Notes under the pieces: model-generated
What the model was told of the DNA's origin: nothing
The model's input: the letters and a program-made list of their open reading frames with translations, nothing else
The model's database searches: none
Origin: Antedon bifida
Lineage: Eukaryota; Echinodermata; Crinoidea; Comatulida; Antedonidae
Reading direction: 5' to 3'
Assembly: GCA_963402885.1 (NCBI GenBank)
Contig: OY727094.1
Location: forward strand, 31,374,501 to 31,438,500
Length of the DNA: 64,000 nt
Shown: piece after piece, positions 44,901 to 55,215 of the stretch
Numbering within the stretch: the first letter of the stretch is position 1
Layout of the letters: every line of letters starts with the position of its first letter
Position numbers and translations under genes: made by a program

Positions 44901-47900
44901 CTACGTAAAAAATGAACGCGCCTTCACACGTAGAAATGATCTGGATATCGACGATTTTGAAGCAATTTGGATAAATATATATCTGCCTCGTTCAAAGGAA
45001 ATTGTGATTGGTACATGCTACCGCCCACCAAAACAGAATGTAACTTTATTTCAGAACAACTTTGAAGAAACTGTATCAAAAATCAAAGAGAGTAGTGAAA
45101 TTTATATTCTTGGTGACTTTAACATATGTACTTTAAATATTAATCCAGTATCGCAAAGATATAATGATTGCCTTATAAGAAATGGTTTTAGTAATGTTAT
45201 TAAGGATATAACTAGAATAGGAAAAGAAAAAAGCTCATGTTTGGACCACATTGTTACTAATGTACAAAATAATGTGAAGCAATCTGGAGTAATTAACATT
45301 GGCCTTAGTGACCATTTTCTTATTTATTGCACTAGAAAAATACCTAAGTCTCATGTTCATAAAAATGAACACAACTCCGCAAAATTACGATCTTTAAAAA
45401 ACTATAATGTAAATAACTATCTTGAAACACTTAACGATATCGATTGGTCTGTTGTCACTAATAATGTCGATGTAAATATCGCGTGGTTAACTCTTAAAGA
45501 TATCATCATTAAGGTGATCGACTCAATAGCGCCAATAAAAAAAGTTAGACTTAAACAAAACATAGCACCCTGGTTTACCTCCGAAATTGCCGATGAAATC
45601 AAAGTAAGAGACACACTTTTAAAACAATTCAAGAAAGATAAATCTAATCTAGATATATACAAATATTATTGTGCCTCTAGGAACAAAGCTCAGCGGCTGA
45701 TCAAAAAAGCTAAATCTAATTATTTTCTCAATAAGATTGATGAAAATAAAGACAACCCTAAAAAATTATGGAAAACCCTCAAACAGCTCGGATACGAGAA
45801 GAAATGTAAAACAAACACTAAAATCGTTCTCGATGACAATGGTAAACAAACTTTCTGTCCAAAAGGCGTTGCCTCTCGTTTTAATGAGTTTTTCACGAAT
45901 GTTGCGTCAACACTCGTCAAAAAACTCCCAAAATGCATAGGTTTTTTCACCATGTCCACTAACGATCTTCTTAAATACTACGTGAAATTAAAAGGAAAAA
46001 TGTTTAAGCTAGAGCCTGTTACCATAGAATTTGTTAAAACTCAACTCGAAAGCCTAAATGTAAACAAAAGCGTCGGTCTAGATAATATTCCCTCAAGATT
46101 CTTACGTGACGGTGCGATAATCTTGGCTGAACCGATAGCTCATATCATTAACCTTTCGTTTAAAACTAATTGTTTTCCTCATGATCTTAAAACTGCTAAA
46201 GTTACCCCTCTATTTAAGAAAAATACTAGAACAAATGTTGAGAATTATCGGCCGATTAGTATTCTGCCTACGGTATCTAAGATTCTTGAAAAATCTGTAG
46301 CTATACAAGTTGAAAGGTATCTTTCCAAAAATAATATACTTTATGCCTATCAATCCGGTTTTCGGCAGGCCCATTCAACTGAAAGCAACCTCATAAATCT
46401 CATCGACGGTTTAAAAAACAATAAGTCCAAAGGCCTTCTTACTGGAATGGTTCTAATTGACTTACAAAAAGCTTTCGATACCGTCGATCATGTGATTTTA
46501 ATTAACAAGCTAAAATGCATGGGTTTTAAGTGTACTGACTGGTTTCAATCTTATCTCGCTAACCGCACACAAGTTGTCAGTGTGAATGGTACCTGCTCTG
46601 AACCTCTTATAGTTACTCATGGTGTACCGCAAGGTAGCATCTTGGGCCCTATTCTTTTTCTATGTTATTTAAATGATATTGCTTCTTGTATTGATTCTGA
46701 TGTTCAATTATTGCTTTATGCTGATGATTCTACGATTCTGTATTCTCATCACGATGCCACCAAAATCGCTCATAAATTAAGTACTGTCCTAGCTAAGTGC
46801 CAGGACTGGTTAACTGAAAACAAATTATCTTTACATGTTGGCAAAACCGAAAGTATTATCTTTGGTAGCAGAGCGAAGCTTAACAAAGTAAAAGAGTTTT
46901 CTGTAGAATTAATGGGCCGTAGAATCAAAAGTACTAAGCAAGTTAAATATTTGGGTATTGATTTAGACCAATATGTATCATGTGATATCATTGCAACTAG
47001 TGTTATCAGTAAAGTTAAGTCAAGGTTGAAGTTTTTACATAGGCAAAGTTCGTGCTTGAATAAAAAATGTCGTAAACTATTAAGCACTGCTTTAATACAA
47101 TGTACATTTGACTATTCTGCCTCGGCATGGTACGGCGGTGTCAATAAGAATCTTAAACATAAATTACAAACTGCCCAAAACAAGATGGCACGTTTCATTT
47201 TAAATGTTGGTCCGAGGTCTCACATAGGTGCCAAAGAGCTTTCCGATCTTGGGTTTCTTAATGTCAGCCTCAGAAATAAGTTTTTAAGATTAAATTATGT
47301 TCACAAAATTCGTTATAACTTTAATACGCCTTCTTTCCTTAAGGATAACTTTTTGTTAATTTCTGATCATCACAACCATTTCACCAGGGGTACAACATTT
47401 AATTTTGTCACTCCTAAGGCTACTGGCGTTAATGATACGACTTTTTATTTCTTAGGTATCCGTGACTGGAACAGGCTCCCCAATTCACTCAAATCAATAC
47501 AAAATAATGCAACCTTCAAAATAAAACTTAAAGAATTTTTTAATAATGAACAGCTTGGTATTTCAGTTTAATTAAGCTATTTTTAATATTGTTTTTTTGA
47601 TGTTTTCTTGTCTTGTATGTATTTTCTTGTTTTTTCATTTTTACTGAGTCATACTTAACGATAATTGTACTAGGCCCAACCACTCACTTTTCAGTCATTA
47701 CGGATTGGACCCCATTGGAAATAAGTTTACTTTTTTGTCGACTTAATGGGTTATCCAGGTATTCTTTTTATACATTGTATATTTTAACTTTTATGTATGA
47801 ATATCAAATAAAATCAATCAATCAGAATCATCACCGTCGTCGTAATTATCATTCTTTATCACTGTCGCCATTGTCATCAATCACCATTTATACCAATAGT

Positions 47901-50209
47901 GCTGTAAACACAACGTCATCATAATACAATCATCATCTTCTATAACATATCATCTCATAATAACTGTCATAGCCCTCATAACAAAACATTACTAGTTTAA
48001 AACTGCCACAATAATTCAGCAATTGATTTAAAAACACTACTTACTTAACGATCTAGAATTATGCAAGGCTACTTTTATAACAAATACCACAACACACTTT
48101 TGTAAACTCTCATTTTCCAGATAAAACCCGGAAATAATTCAAATTTAAACGCGATAATAATAATTAGTTATACAACACAGGCCTATATAATCATTAAATT
48201 TAATCCGTATTCAATACCATACTTCCATTTCTCTTGATTCCACTAGGCAATAGCTAAGCTTGGTAACTGCATAAGTAGATTCTTAAAATACACGGGATAT
48301 GACATTATAATGATGATATAAGGCGAAATAGCTGCTAAGACTCTTCAATTTCAGATTTTAGATAAGCGCACTTATGGGTGGTATGATATTCTTAATATTA
48401 CATCTCAAATAATCACTTTCGTCAAGTTTTAGTATTAGCTTATTACTTGTTACTTGTTTGCATAGCTATCCCCATTATTGGGGACATTTCGCCGTCATTG
48501 ACATTATGTTGACATAGCACATCAATGAGAGACATTAATTTAATTAATTTTAATTAATGACAACAATATTTATACTGTAGTTTTATTATTCCTTTTTGTA
48601 TTATAACCATCAAAATATTATGTTTTTTTGTACCGTAGGTGTATAGTCCTGCCAAGGATATATGAAAGGATGATGCATGATTTTAAGATATTTAATTGAA
48701 AATAGATAGACCTATATTATGAGATGTATATCTGGACCTGGCCCTAGTTTCCCACCTTAAATCATAGCATTCAGATTGGAAGATGCAAAAACCGAAGCAT
48801 ATCCGTTGTTAAATCATGTCAATGTGTGATGCGTTAATATTAATATGGCATGTTTTGACAAACTCAGATTTATATTATTCGTGATTTCTAATTCCGGGTG
48901 TCCGCATATTAATTGTTTCCAGGCCTAAACTAGGCCTCATTCACGTACCACCCTTTCCCACATCCACGTTCCACCCCAGCCACAAGCTGGACTTCCCCAC
49001 ATCCTTGTTACGAACCAGGCCAATCAAGCTTCCCACATCCTCGTTCAACCCCCAGAAGTTCAACTTGAACCACCGAACTACGTGCCGTACAGAGCCTTGT
49101 AACAATTTCAATATAGGAAATAGCTCGTAAAGAGCGTTCAAATATGATATATAATAAATTAATGTTAATTATTATTAAGTGGCATTGATTGACTGATGTT
49201 TGGTCTCAATTTCGCTTTGGACTGCCTTCAATTTTGTTTTAGTTAGCGGATGTGTGTAGGTGATCGAACCATACGGAGAAGTACAAACGAATGAACCTCA
49301 AAAAATGTGATAAATGCAAGTTAATTCTTTCTATATTTTGACAGTTCAATAATGGTTGAAGGCTATTAAAACGTACAGTGTTATTATAGCATAAACGAAT
49401 CTTCTCGGTCGATGAAGGCCTTATCTTTCTTACGCCAACTGCCTTTGTATTCATTTCCTGCGTTCGCACAGAGTTACTTATGAGAGCGTAGTAAAGTAAT
49501 GTATATGTACTGTAATATATTATACTGCATTAGCTTCTGTAACAGCATCAGATCTGAGATGAAGTCCGAGTGGAGAAAACAACAATATGCCTATATTTCG
49601 GTCACAGTGAATCTCACTAATCCTACTCATACACACTCAAACGGTATACGGTGACGGCGTTTACGTAACAGAAGTAGTTTACATGTACGTAAATGGGAAT
49701 GTTCTAAGGTAGAAAAATGATAATGTCTTACCTTTACCAACTATCAGTGCTTTCGCTTGCCCTACTCGAAAACAATGCAGTAACGATTTGGCTTTTAAGT
49801 TATAGTTCAAAAGAGCACACCTGACACCAAGTTTGGCAAAACCCAGTAGGTTCCAAATAAATGCAGGTTCATTCATAAATAACAGTGCTACGACATCCCC
49901 CACTCTGAAGCCCATCTGTTGTGCCACCCTAGCAACTCTGTTCGCTGCTTTGTTGACATTTGCGTACGTATAGTTTTGATTTTGGTACACGAGAAAAACT
50001 TTATCGGGAGTATTTCGCGCGTTTTCTTCAAAAACATCAACTATCGTTCGTGGAATCTTCTGTGCTGCAAACTGCTTAAGTCGACGTGTTGTCTTCACTT
50101 TATCGGCGATGAACGTTATGTCAGTCCAGAGTCTAGGGTAGGCTAACTGTAGTGCTACCACCGACATGATAGCAAATACAATCGCTAACTCTATTATCAC
50201 CTCTATCAT
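32928..50209 (-). CDS. SLC27A2: Very-long-chain acyl-CoA synthetase / fatty acid transport protein, SLC27A2-like
   Basis: Nine minus-strand exons join in phase to 629 residues: 49732-50209, 41855-42091, 41243-41401, 40695-40819, 38625-38819, 38107-38197, 36639-36837, 34419-34516, 32928-33235. Residues 4-22 are hydrophobic, as in the family's N-terminal membrane anchor. The P-loop-like AMP-binding motif YTSGTTGLPKA is at about 233-243, YGATES at 371-376, TGDL-type NTGDL near 471-475, and the FATP signature [14 protein letters not shown] at 488-501. NVYGVHV and VRDEKG segments favour the SLC27A2/A6 branch over A1/A4. The family activates long and very long chain fatty acids to acyl-CoA with ATP at ER, peroxisomal or plasma membranes. 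The usual TGTFK near the C-terminus is TCTFK here; the following basic stretch KQKK is kept. The start is the first Met of the exon, and the acceptor 26 bases upstream (exon begins at 50235) implies a non-coding first exon. Intron 1 is 7.6 kb and hosts an antisense LINE. The paralogue within the SLC27A family is inferred. Confidence 0.95.
34600..34955. repeat. AT-rich minisatellite, degenerate GATTATCGATTGTTTAT units
   Basis: Units of about 15-18 bp built on ATTATCGATTGTTTATG recur some twenty times with drift. It lies in the SLC27A intron upstream (in gene direction) of exon 34419-34516. Confidence 0.9.
36383..36431 (-). mobile_element. Solo 3' tail of a LINE (minus)
   Basis: Read on the minus strand it is TGTGACTCTGGTTAATAAAT followed by AAATGCAATCAATCAATCA. 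It matches the 3' end at 60840-60868 (GTGTGACTCTGGTTAATAAA). Upstream body sequence is not evident, so this is a heavily 5'-truncated insertion. Confidence 0.55.
36992..37335 (+). mobile_element. MITE-2 copy, best preserved
   Basis: The terminal inverted repeats are CTTAAAGATGTATTGTCC and GGAGACAAAACATCTTTAAG. The body has GGCTGCCAGCCAA, TTTACGGAAGGGATTAACTT and CTTCATTTTTCATG. It lies in the SLC27A intron between exons 6 and 7. Confidence 0.85.
37879..38028. mobile_element. MITE-3 copy
   Basis: The ends are AAGCTTGGTTCCCGGGACGC and CTAGTGGGAACCAAGTT. The arms carry TTTGACCAATCACAAGCG and CATTGGTCAACACGCTTGCG, and the right arm has TTTACGTCATTGCGTTGCA. It ends about 80 bp from SLC27A exon 6 (38107-38197). 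Confidence 0.85.
38472..38612. repeat. G-rich minisatellite and G-run by an SLC27A splice donor
   Basis: Three or more units of TGAAATTGGGATTTTAGGGG with GGGG(T)GGGG spacers end in a run of ten or more G at about 38595-38606. The G-rich strand is plus, so the SLC27A transcript reads it as C-rich. The donor of exon 38625-38819 is 12 bases away. Confidence 0.85.
40410..40572. mobile_element. MITE-1 copy (SLC27A intron)
   Basis: Left arm AAGCTCTGTCTACACTTCTA, right arm TTTGATAGTGTAGACAGAGC. It holds CCATATATGG, CCATATTTGG and TGATGATGTCATATCACTAC. Confidence 0.85.
40622..40680 (-). mobile_element. tRNA-derived SINE head (minus)
   Basis: On the minus strand it reads TGGCTGGTTAGGGTGCTCG (A-box-like, 40659-40677) and GGGTTAAAATCC (B-box-like, 40628-40639). 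It lies 14 bases downstream of the donor of SLC27A exon 40695-40819. Confidence 0.5.
43140..43620. repeat. Degenerate tandem repeat of ~76-82 bp units
   Basis: Units contain TAGGCTAGATATCAAT, GATCAATTATCAATAA and GGCTGGATATCCGAAT, in that order, best seen at 43195-43270 and 43271-43352 and fading to the right. It lies in SLC27A intron 1. Confidence 0.85.
43985..44165. repeat. ATC-type trinucleotide tract left of the LINE
   Basis: This is an imperfect run of ATC/ATT/GTC triplets. Similar sequence resumes on the other side of the LINE at about 47826-47960. Open frames in it (Asp/Met-rich) are artefacts. Confidence 0.85.
44242..47571 (+). CDS. LINE polyprotein: 2A-like motif, PHD finger, APE endonuclease, reverse transcriptase
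   Basis: 1109 residues without interruption. A hydrophobic stretch (MVLIIIA, 28-34) leads into the 2A-like GDVSPNPGP (35-43). A PHD-type zinc finger follows (C48-x2-C51, C64-x2-C67, H72-x2-C75, C95-x2-C98). The apurinic-type endonuclease runs from HLNARS (about 156) through SESWLDE, YRPP and GDFN to SDHF (356-359). The reverse transcriptase has NYRPIS (about 668), [22 protein letters not shown] (794-799) and YADD (826-829), then KYLGIDLD. This order is typical of CR1/L2-group LINEs that nick target DNA and prime reverse transcription from it. There is no separate ORF1. The Met chosen is the first in frame that keeps the 2A-like leader. The exact clade cannot be fixed without a tree. Confidence 0.93.
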   Translation: MSPLWTLYGSSKPYPVCRLNLKNPSFLMVLIIIAGDVSPNPGPIRNPCSICKKPIAKTHRAMKCTECKCNYHIKCGRINKIVYDKQRNSKDNWLCQECLFNQLPNDECISDINIHDEFIADTNNVNETQQDGHTCTEDIYEHLSEEFNVFNKGLHFIHLNARSLVNKMSELRHIASKTKATVISISESWLDESITDNEIKIDGYTALRKDRNRSGGGVCIYVKNERAFTRRNDLDIDDFEAIWINIYLPRSKEIVIGTCYRPPKQNVTLFQNNFEETVSKIKESSEIYILGDFNICTLNINPVSQRYNDCLIRNGFSNVIKDITRIGKEKSSCLDHIVTNVQNNVKQSGVINIGLSDHFLIYCTRKIPKSHVHKNEHNSAKLRSLKNYNVNNYLETLNDIDWSVVTNNVDVNIAWLTLKDIIIKVIDSIAPIKKVRLKQNIAPWFTSEIADEIKVRDTLLKQFKKDKSNLDIYKYYCASRNKAQRLIKKAKSNYFLNKIDENKDNPKKLWKTLKQLGYEKKCKTNTKIVLDDNGKQTFCPKGVASRFNEFFTNVASTLVKKLPKCIGFFTMSTNDLLKYYVKLKGKMFKLEPVTIEFVKTQLESLNVNKSVGLDNIPSRFLRDGAIILAEPIAHIINLSFKTNCFPHDLKTAKVTPLFKKNTRTNVENYRPISILPTVSKILEKSVAIQVERYLSKNNILYAYQSGFRQAHSTESNLINLIDGLKNNKSKGLLTGMVLIDLQKAFDTVDHVILINKLKCMGFKCTDWFQSYLANRTQVVSVNGTCSEPLIVTHGVPQGSILGPILFLCYLNDIASCIDSDVQLLLYADDSTILYSHHDATKIAHKLSTVLAKCQDWLTENKLSLHVGKTESIIFGSRAKLNKVKEFSVELMGRRIKSTKQVKYLGIDLDQYVSCDIIATSVISKVKSRLKFLHRQSSCLNKKCRKLLSTALIQCTFDYSASAWYGGVNKNLKHKLQTAQNKMARFILNVGPRSHIGAKELSDLGFLNVSLRNKFLRLNYVHKIRYNFNTPSFLKDNFLLISDHHNHFTRGTTFNFVTPKATGVNDTTFYFLGIRDWNRLPNSLKSIQNNATFKIKLKEFFNNEQLGISV
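44344..44370 (+). other. 2A-like ribosome-skipping motif at the LINE N-terminus
   Basis: The codons encode GDVSPNPGP. The 2A consensus is D(V/I)ExNPG followed by P; here Glu is replaced by Ser. It follows a hydrophobic run, as in sea urchin LINE leaders reported to combine 2A and signal-peptide behaviour. If active, skipping would release a 42-residue leader and start the main product at Pro43. Activity of the Ser variant is not established by sequence. Confidence 0.7.
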
Positions 50210-50235
50210 AGTCGTTTGATATCACGAAACAATTT
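49732..50235 (-). other. First coding exon of the SLC27A gene with upstream 3' splice site
   Basis: On the minus strand, CTTCATTGCAG ends at 50236, then 26 untranslated bases run to the start codon at 50209. This indicates that transcription starts further upstream with a non-coding exon. Confidence 0.6.
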
Positions 50236-53200
50236 CTGCAATGAAGAAAAAATGTTTCAGTTAGATAATAAACTGAGTTTTACTTATCGTAAATAACTTT
50301 GGTATTTACTCCAATTATTTTTGTTTAGCTTATTGCATTTTGAAATGGGAGGGAGAAGGGGGTGGTATGGAATGGAACACTGGAAATTCGATGACTTGAC
50401 ACGCCTGTGATTTTCTTTTTAGACTAGAGGTTATCGAGGGGGCTGCATCAGCCTCAGATAAAATGTCAATTCGACTTAATAGTCCTATGTTTGTTATTTC
50501 CAGTACATCATTAACTTGTCAGTCGAATTACAGAAACTCTTCGTCAGGAAACTGTCTTATAGAATAAATTAAATTTAAGTTGCCCTTTTAATAATTTTGT
50601 ATAGTCATATATAGTTACAGGCAGCTGAAAATAATTCGTTATGAAATCTCGTATCAAACGACATGAAATTCGTCTCTTTTCATTTTTGGCAAGCTAACAT
50701 AACCGGCGACGGATGCTGGGAAAGTTTGGTGTACTTTTTCTGCTGATCTCTAGGGTTGAAGTTAAGAGCAAAAGAGAATTATTTACCAACCAAGAAACAT
50801 GGGATACCGGCGCGGTTAGGCCCGGGGTGAAGATTTCTATTAGCTTACAGCTGTAGGAGAAAAGGCTAGTGCGCACCGTGAGTAATAAAACACTGAGCTG
50901 GAGGTGGAGATGGTTCGGAGCCTTCAACCTCGAACCACAAACCCTATTGGAGCGGGTTGTATGCGAGTCGAGTTGCGCACCTCGCGAACCCAGCGCACCG
51001 AGAGTCAAATGAAACCGTGTGCCACGATGGAAGAAACATGTTGATCGACCAAATTATTTTTAGATGTTTAATTTACTTTTCAAATTACGTTCAAGTTCAT
51101 CCGCGATAACATTATGATTATTTTAAGTACAAGGTTAAGACAATATATTGAGTTGATGAACATTCAGTAAGGAAACGTAATTTAGTATGCAGGGCAGATA
51201 GAGGCCTACTTATTTAATAATAGTAATATTTAATATAAATTAAGAATTTTATAAAGTTTAAATTCATTTAAACAAGCAAAACTGTCACTATAGGAACAAA
51301 TTGTAAAAACGTTACCGTTACCGAAAACTTAGCCGCCAGAAATAACTTGTTACCTTTTGTCTTTTATGTTTTTTCACTTAGGCCTATTTGAAAATTTTTT
51401 TAAAAAGGGGGTTTTTAAAAATTGAAAAAATGAATATACATGTAGACATTAAAGTATAAAACCATAACAATTCACAAACTCTTATGCCTATATTTCTTCG
51501 TATACAGAAGTCCTTAAAAACACCAAAATATAAATATTTTTTAATCAATTGAGACAATGTACACGATTTACACGTATGTAACCGTACAGTACAGAACAAA
51601 GTATACACTCAAATATATTTTAGGCCATGTTAGTCAAGTCAATGTCGAAAATACATTTTCAGCTTTTTATCATTCTGTCAAACAGACATTATTTTGTAGA
51701 AGTGACATTTATGACAAATCAATAACTCATATGAATATATTTCAGGAAATAAAATAAATTGCTGAAAAAACTTGGACTCAATTCATTGCCAGAATTCTTG
51801 GCTTGTTAATGTGAAGTAAAGGTTGTTATGTGTTGCATTGTCCTTTGGCTAACTTTCAGATCACTTTCCCGTCCACCGTATTCTCCCTCTAGTTCCAACT
51901 ATACAGGATGTTGGGGTGGATATTTGAGGGTTATTTAATATAAAAAGAATGTTGCAGAAAATGTACATTGGCCAAACTTCGTGACAATATTTAAATGTGT
52001 ATTTTTAACAACGAATAACGAACACTTAATAGGTTGACTAAGATTTTGTTGTACTCTAAACAATATTAATTGAAACCGGTCAAAATATAAATACCCTGAC
52101 AAAATGTGTAATATTATTAAAAGTGTATTATTTCTAATTGTTTATCATCATGTGTTTGTTCGTTCTTTATATACAGACCACTTCCGTGATACTTTTTTTT
52201 TTATTGATTTGTATATCTAATTGGTTATTAATCATATTTTGTATTATTTATTTTTGGACGATTCTATTTGACTTAGCTTATAAAATATTTTCATAAAAAA
52301 AGGTTAATAATCCTTCACATTCTCACAGACCTAATTTCATTTATTTCATACCTATACGTTTTTGTTTTCGTCGCTAAAGTTACCTTGAATTCGTTGCATA
52401 TTTTGACCCAAACTACTCGTTAAATCGGAAACCAGCATAAGATATATGTACAGAATTACTTTGAATTAATTTCTCACCGTTCGATAACCTAATTTTTCTA
52501 ATTTCTTATAATAAAATGTAATCTAGTTATATAAATATAGGCCTATAGGTTGTAATAAAGTCTACGACTGCAGGAGGGAATCGCAGTTCTATTTGCTTTT
52601 GTTCATTCAGTTTGTCATTCACTGTTGTAGAATGTATATGCTTTGTTGTAATCAATGTGAGGTCCCCTAGTTATAATGCTGGATAATGTAACGAAGAAGG
52701 TGAACAAACTTAGAACAAAAACATTATGTGTATATCCGTTACCTCCTTAACGTTTTCTTTATTTCATTATAATTAAAGTAAGACCCTACCTTCCCCTACT
52801 AGAGAATTCCATTCACACGTCCTAAAGGTGTTCCTTAATGGGTGCCCCCTCGAATGGAGGTGTCCCAAAGCAGAGGTTGTACTGTAGTTATCAATTATTA
52901 ACATTTTTAATTTTGATAATAGTAAGCATGTTCTTGTTATAATTACGATAGTGCGTAGTACCGAACATTATACATTCGATCGTATCGTATTCCGAATACA
53001 CAAGCGTTAAAATGTCGAAATGTTGCAATGAAATATGATTATTATGTTTTTAGTTCAACAGGTAGATGAGGAAATACGTTTAATGATGGATGTAGTATAA
53101 TTTGAGAGGAATAGAGACGTTGAAAAACCTGGATAGCCTCGTGGGAGTTCTAAGTATCCTGTAGCACTTTGAAAATCCTGGATACACGTTGTGTGAGTTC

Positions 53201-53292
53201 TGTTGGCCTTAAATTCAATTGAAATTAATTATGAAATCGTGGTTCTTACCATCTTAGAAAGCCTAATAGGGCAGTTAAGGAAAGCCGTAACT

Positions 53293-53455
53293 GGCATCAT
53301 CATCATCATACATATCGTTATTATCATTATCTTCATCAAAATCATCCTTATAATAATTATTTTCACCATATTTATCAATATTGTCATCATCATTGTCATA
53401 ACCAGCATAATCGTCATTATCATTGCCATTTTCATCATCATCAATGGGATGTCAT
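53293..53455. repeat. ATC/ATT trinucleotide-rich tract
   Basis: Imperfect ATC and ATT triplets dominate. Ile-rich (plus) and Met-rich (minus) open frames across it reflect the triplets only. Confidence 0.85.
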
Positions 53456-53655
53456 TTATCCATACCAGTATCGTCATCTTACTTTTCTTTACTACTAACT
53501 TCATGTAACAGCATTATGTTACGGTGTTAATTAAATTTCGCATAATTTATTATAGGCCCCTACTGTAAATATACGAGAAGTATTACTGATGTGGGAGGTG
53601 GGTAAAATAAGTAACAATTCAAATTATGTAAAGCATCCAGTAACTTTCACCTATT

Positions 53656-54076
53656 GCGCACCCACCATAGATGATAGAGGTGCACCCACCATAATAGATG
53701 ATAGAGGTGCACCCACCATAATAGATGATAGAGGTGCACCTACCAAAGATGATAGAGCAATCACCATAATGATAGAGCACACAATAAATATGATAGAGCA
53801 CTCACCATAATGATAGAGTACCCACCATAGATGATAGACCACCATATCATAGATGATAGAGCACCATACCATAGATGGTAGAGCACCATACCATAGATGG
53901 TAGAGCACCATACCATAGATGATAGAGCACTATACCATGAGATGATAGATCACCATACCATAGATGATAGATCACCATACCATAGATGATAGAGCACTAT
54001 ACCATGAGATGATAGAGCACCCACCAACAAAGATGATAGAGCATTCACCATAATGATTGAGCACTCACCATAGCAC
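53656..54076. repeat. Minisatellite of 22-27 bp units built on ATAGATGATAGAG
   Basis: The left part has 27-bp units (GTGCACCCACCATAATAGAT...), the right part about 22-bp units (GCACCATACCATAGATGATA). The 27-bp units keep a plus frame open with GAPTIIDDR repeats. No gene context supports translation. Confidence 0.9.
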
Positions 54077-54492
54077 TGTTCAACGTTTTACCCGCATACT
54101 AACTATCCACCCCTCTCCCAATTAATAAAGACTTTTGTACATACATAATAGAAAGCTTATTTTCATCAAGAAGACTTACAATTTGTTACACCGTATATAA
54201 TTATTATCTGACTCTAATGGTTCGTTATTTGTTCAGTTCTAAAGACATTCGTTGGTTTGGTAATATTAATATATCGTATTTCTAATATTTGTTTGTTGTA
54301 ATTTAGGTTTATACGTAACTTTACTTTGTATGTAAATGTAATTGTATTCAAACTATTTGAAAACGTCAGTAATAAAATAAAATCGACATTATTATATTGA
54401 TATAATATTCAAAGTACTAACTGCATCATAAAATATTATTGTATTTTATTACTTGACTTTAATATTAAAAAAATAAAATTGCAATTACTTAC

Positions 54493-54662
54493 CAATAAAG
54501 TGTGTTTATGGTATTTAAAAAATCCAGAGGTATGAGTTAGGCTATCACGTTTTAAATGAAAGCGGGCCTGTTACTGGTACACTTGGCAATATCAGCTGAC
54601 AACAACCGGACAGTTATAGAGGGCTGAATGGTTCCCGTTGTCAACTACTGTCTCGTTTTATA
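54493..54662 (-). promoter_or_regulatory. Possible SLC27A promoter and non-coding first exon
   Basis: On the minus strand a TATA box TATAAAAC lies at 54655-54662. A strong donor, TTATTG then GTAAGTAAT, falls at 54493/54492. A transcript starting about 30 bases after the TATA box would have a first exon of roughly 130 bases that could join the acceptor at 50236. The stretch is also more GC-rich than its flanks. This is inference from signals alone. Confidence 0.35.
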
Positions 54663-55215
54663 GTGGCAATAGATTTCTCGTTGTGTAATCGAAATTGCTT
54701 CCAAGGTCAAGGGCATGTCACTGTAATGATTGATATGCCCGCCCATCTCTGACACTTGCCATACAGCAGAAACAGATGGACAATGTTAACTTTTTCCCCT
54801 TCTGGGATGGTTCCAAAAAATACATTAAGTATATACAAACAAGCCTCCCCGGTTCTTTTACAGAATAGTTCCCGACGAAAATGGAAATAGTTTATTATGG
54901 ATGTCTCTATCAATCAATCTGAAAGAGTGATTTAAGTAACGTTGACTTATCCTTTCTCATCCCATCACTTTTAACTTTGAAAGTACAGCATTGCGACCAG
55001 AAACATGTTAAAAAATAATAGGGTGGTCGGTATAAAATTCTCCCGTCATTAAATGGTGTGTAACGCCCTTGTATGTGTGACGTACATTACACCCCCATCC
55101 ATTTTTACCAACCGAATATTTCGGTTACTTAGTGAAACAAAAACAAAAAATTTAAAATCCAACCATAAAATGGGTGTTTAGGAGAGAGAAGTGCATGGTA
55201 TGTTTTAAGTTTGAT

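Larger units (their letters stand above)
44168..47826 (+). mobile_element. Intact non-LTR retrotransposon (CR1/L2-group LINE)
   Basis: The element has a short leader, one long open frame (44242-47571), and a 3' UTR ending AAATAAAATCAATCAATCAG near 47825. It lies in SLC27A intron 1, antisense to the host gene. The 5' boundary is an estimate; the 3' boundary is set by the AATC-type tail and the return of the ATC tract. No frameshift or stop interrupts the frame, so it is a recent and possibly complete insertion. An AATC-repeat tail instead of poly(A) fits the CR1/L2 group. Confidence 0.9.
50236..54492. other. Region upstream of the first SLC27A coding exon
   Basis: No coding exon was recognised. 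It holds a GC-rich tRNA-like island (50694-51008), an ATC/ATT microsatellite tract (53293-53455) and the GATGATAGAG minisatellite (53656-54076). If the proposed first exon near 54.5 kb is real, all of this is intron. Confidence 0.5.

Noticed and set aside
45102-47087. Minus-strand frames within the LINE
   Set aside because: They are antisense shadows of a strongly supported polyprotein.
48941-49141. Minus frame with NEDVG/NKDVG repeats
   Set aside because: It comes from a short imperfect repeat of CCCACATCC-type sequence, with no gene signals.
53203-53508. Ile-rich plus and Met-rich minus frames
   Set aside because: They are translations of an imperfect ATC/ATT triplet tract, with no splice or start context.
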